A DNA stretch of 55,248 nt from contig NZ_JAFBAT010000007.1 in the NCBI RefSeq assembly GCF_019247615.1, forward strand, positions 1 through 55,248, given 5' to 3'. This DNA comes from Mycobacterium sp. (GTDB lineage: Bacteria; Actinomycetota; Actinomycetes; Mycobacteriales; Mycobacteriaceae). The translations under genes were made by a program, and so were the position numbers. Below the pieces are notes generated by a model. It saw nothing but the letters and a program-made list of their open reading frames with translations. It searched no databases and was not told the DNA's origin. This document shows positions 54,046 through 55,248 of this stretch, piece after piece (position 1 is the stretch's first letter; each line of letters opens with the position of its first letter).

Positions 54046-55248
54046 CTACACCGGTGCGTTTGCCGGCTGGAACGTCCCCGAGCCGTCGGCCTCCTCCTCG
54101 GCACGGATGACATGGACCACGGCATTGATCAACGCCAGGTGGGTGAATGCCTGCGGGAAGTTGCCCAGATGCCGACCCGTGCGGGGCTCGATCTCCTCCG
54201 CATAGAGGTGCAGCGGGCTGGCATAGGACAGCAGCCGCTCGCACAGCCGCTTCGCTCGGGTCACCTCGCCGATCTCCACCAGTGCCGACACCAGCCAGAA
54301 CGAGCAGATGGTGAACGTGCCTTCCTCGCCGGACAGCCCGTCGTCGGTTTGCTCGACCCGGTACCGCAGCACCAGGCCCTCCTCGGTGAGTTCGTTGGCG
54401 ATCGCCAGCACGGTGTTGCGCACGCGCGGGTCGTCCGGCGGCAGGAAGCGGGTCAACACCACCAGCAGCAGCGAGGCATCCAGCGCGTTGCTGCCGTAGC
54501 GCTGGACGAACACGCCACGCGAGTCCACCCCGTGCGCGAGGATGTCGGCCTTGATCTCCTCGGCGATGGCATGCCACTGCTGGGCGTAGCTTTTCTCGCC
54601 CTGCTTTTCGGCCAGCTTCGCGCCGCGATCGAGCGCCACCCAGCACATCACCTTCGACGACGTGAAGTGCTGCGGCTCGCCGCGCACCTCCCAGATTCCG
54701 CGGTCGGGCTCGCGCCAGTGCTTTATCGCCTCTTCCACCTGCTTCTTCAGCACCGGCCAGAGCGTCTCCGGGATTTGCTCGCGCGATTTGGCGTGCAGGT
54801 AGAACGAGTCCAGGATCGAACCCCAGATGTCGTGCTGAACCTGGTCGTAGGCGCCGTTGCCGATCCGTACGGGGCGGGCATGGTCATAGCCGGACAGATG
54901 ATGCAGTTCGTCTTCCACCAGACTGCGCTCGCCCCCGACGCCGTACATCACCTGCAGCGGGTGGCGCTCGTTGCTGTTGGCGCCGGAGACGTCTGCGATG
55001 AAGGCGAAGAAGTCATCGGCCTCGCGGTCGAGGCCAAGGGTGTAGAGGCCCCAGAGGGCGAACGTCGAGTCGCGAACCCAGGCATAGCGATAGTCCCAGT
55101 TCCGTTCGCCCTGCGGCGTCTCCGGAAGCGACGTCGTGCTGGCGGCCAGCAGCGCGCCGGTGGGGGAATACGTCAACCCCTTCAACGTGAGCGCGCTGCG
55201 CTGCAGGTAGGCCCGCCACGGATGATCGGGGAAATTGCCGATGTTGAT
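54046..55248 (-). CDS. GH15-family trehalase, C-terminal part (partial)
   Basis: Frame open to the right edge, 401 codons visible, so the 5' end lies outside. The (alpha/alpha)6-barrel of GH15 shows RYAWVRDSTFALWGLY, the VQHDIWGSILDSFYLH segment and SGEEGTFTICSFWL, whose glutamate is likely catalytic. Mycobacterial members hydrolyse trehalose (Rv2402 type) and are phosphate dependent. The codon at 55185 is an internal leucine, not a start. It converges on the LppR-like gene. Confidence 0.88.
   Translation of the reverse strand: MNIGNFPDHPWRAYLQRSALTLKGLTYSPTGALLAASTTSLPETPQGERNWDYRYAWVRDSTFALWGLYTLGLDREADDFFAFIADVSGANSNERHPLQVMYGVGGERSLVEDELHHLSGYDHARPVRIGNGAYDQVQHDIWGSILDSFYLHAKSREQIPETLWPVLKKQVEEAIKHWREPDRGIWEVRGEPQHFTSSKVMCWVALDRGAKLAEKQGEKSYAQQWHAIAEEIKADILAHGVDSRGVFVQRYGSNALDASLLLVVLTRFLPPDDPRVRNTVLAIANELTEEGLVLRYRVEQTDDGLSGEEGTFTICSFWLVSALVEIGEVTRAKRLCERLLSYASPLHLYAEEIEPRTGRHLGNFPQAFTHLALINAVVHVIRAEEEADGSGTFQPANAPV

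Overview
This window is a piece of a mycobacterial chromosome, most likely from a slow-growing species. The GC content is high and GTG starts are frequent. Genes abut with ATGA or GTGA overlaps. Lineage-typical families are present: MmpL/MmpS, GpgP and OctT of methylglucose-lipopolysaccharide synthesis, an RNase E with both N- and C-terminal charged arms, and an LppR-like lipoprotein. Gene order follows the Mycobacterium tuberculosis block from valS/folC to the Rv2402-type trehalase, read in the opposite direction. I recognise this from memory of that genome, not from an alignment.

Layout. 1-9265 (+): end of valS, folC, a DUF4233 membrane protein, ndk, rne, rplU-rpmA, obgE and proB. 9266-17850 is an accessory block: a DUF5313-type membrane protein, a TetR regulator divergent from a cytochrome P450 across a palindromic operator, then (-) an isochorismatase-family hydrolase, a 1388-residue sensor kinase / response regulator / SpoIIE phosphatase / anti-sigma-kinase fusion, a STAS protein and a sirtuin. 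17910-21540: nadE, an isoprenylcysteine-methyltransferase-like protein and a ribokinase. 21712-25397: a receptor-type class III cyclase homologue that has lost four of six catalytic residues, translationally coupled to an MscS channel with an equally degenerate cyclic-nucleotide domain. 25467-33624: proA, a MoxR ATPase with a VWA protein, a methyltransferase, nadD-rsfS-gpgP-octT and DegV. 33684-40665 (-): mmpS-mmpL, a dihydrodipicolinate-reductase-like protein and two adjacent acyl-CoA dehydrogenases, in the place where M. tuberculosis carries eis. 40890-55248: comEA-comEC-holA, a three-copy 27-bp tandem repeat, rpsT, the ATP-grasp / alpha-E / transglutaminase operon, a membrane protein, an RNase Z-like hydrolase, a CBS protein, a PemK-like protein, lepA, an LppR-like lipoprotein and a truncated GH15 trehalase.

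The two strongest candidates for undescribed biology are these. First, the all-in-one partner-switching protein, whose only missing component (the STAS antagonist) is the next gene, coupled in turn to a sirtuin; a SigF-like promoter motif lies in front of the adjacent hydrolase gene. Second, the cyclase / channel pair, in which ligand-making and ligand-binding residues have been lost together while the operon is kept. No tRNA, rRNA, insertion sequence or CRISPR array was seen. Domain calls rest on motif reading only; no database search was run.
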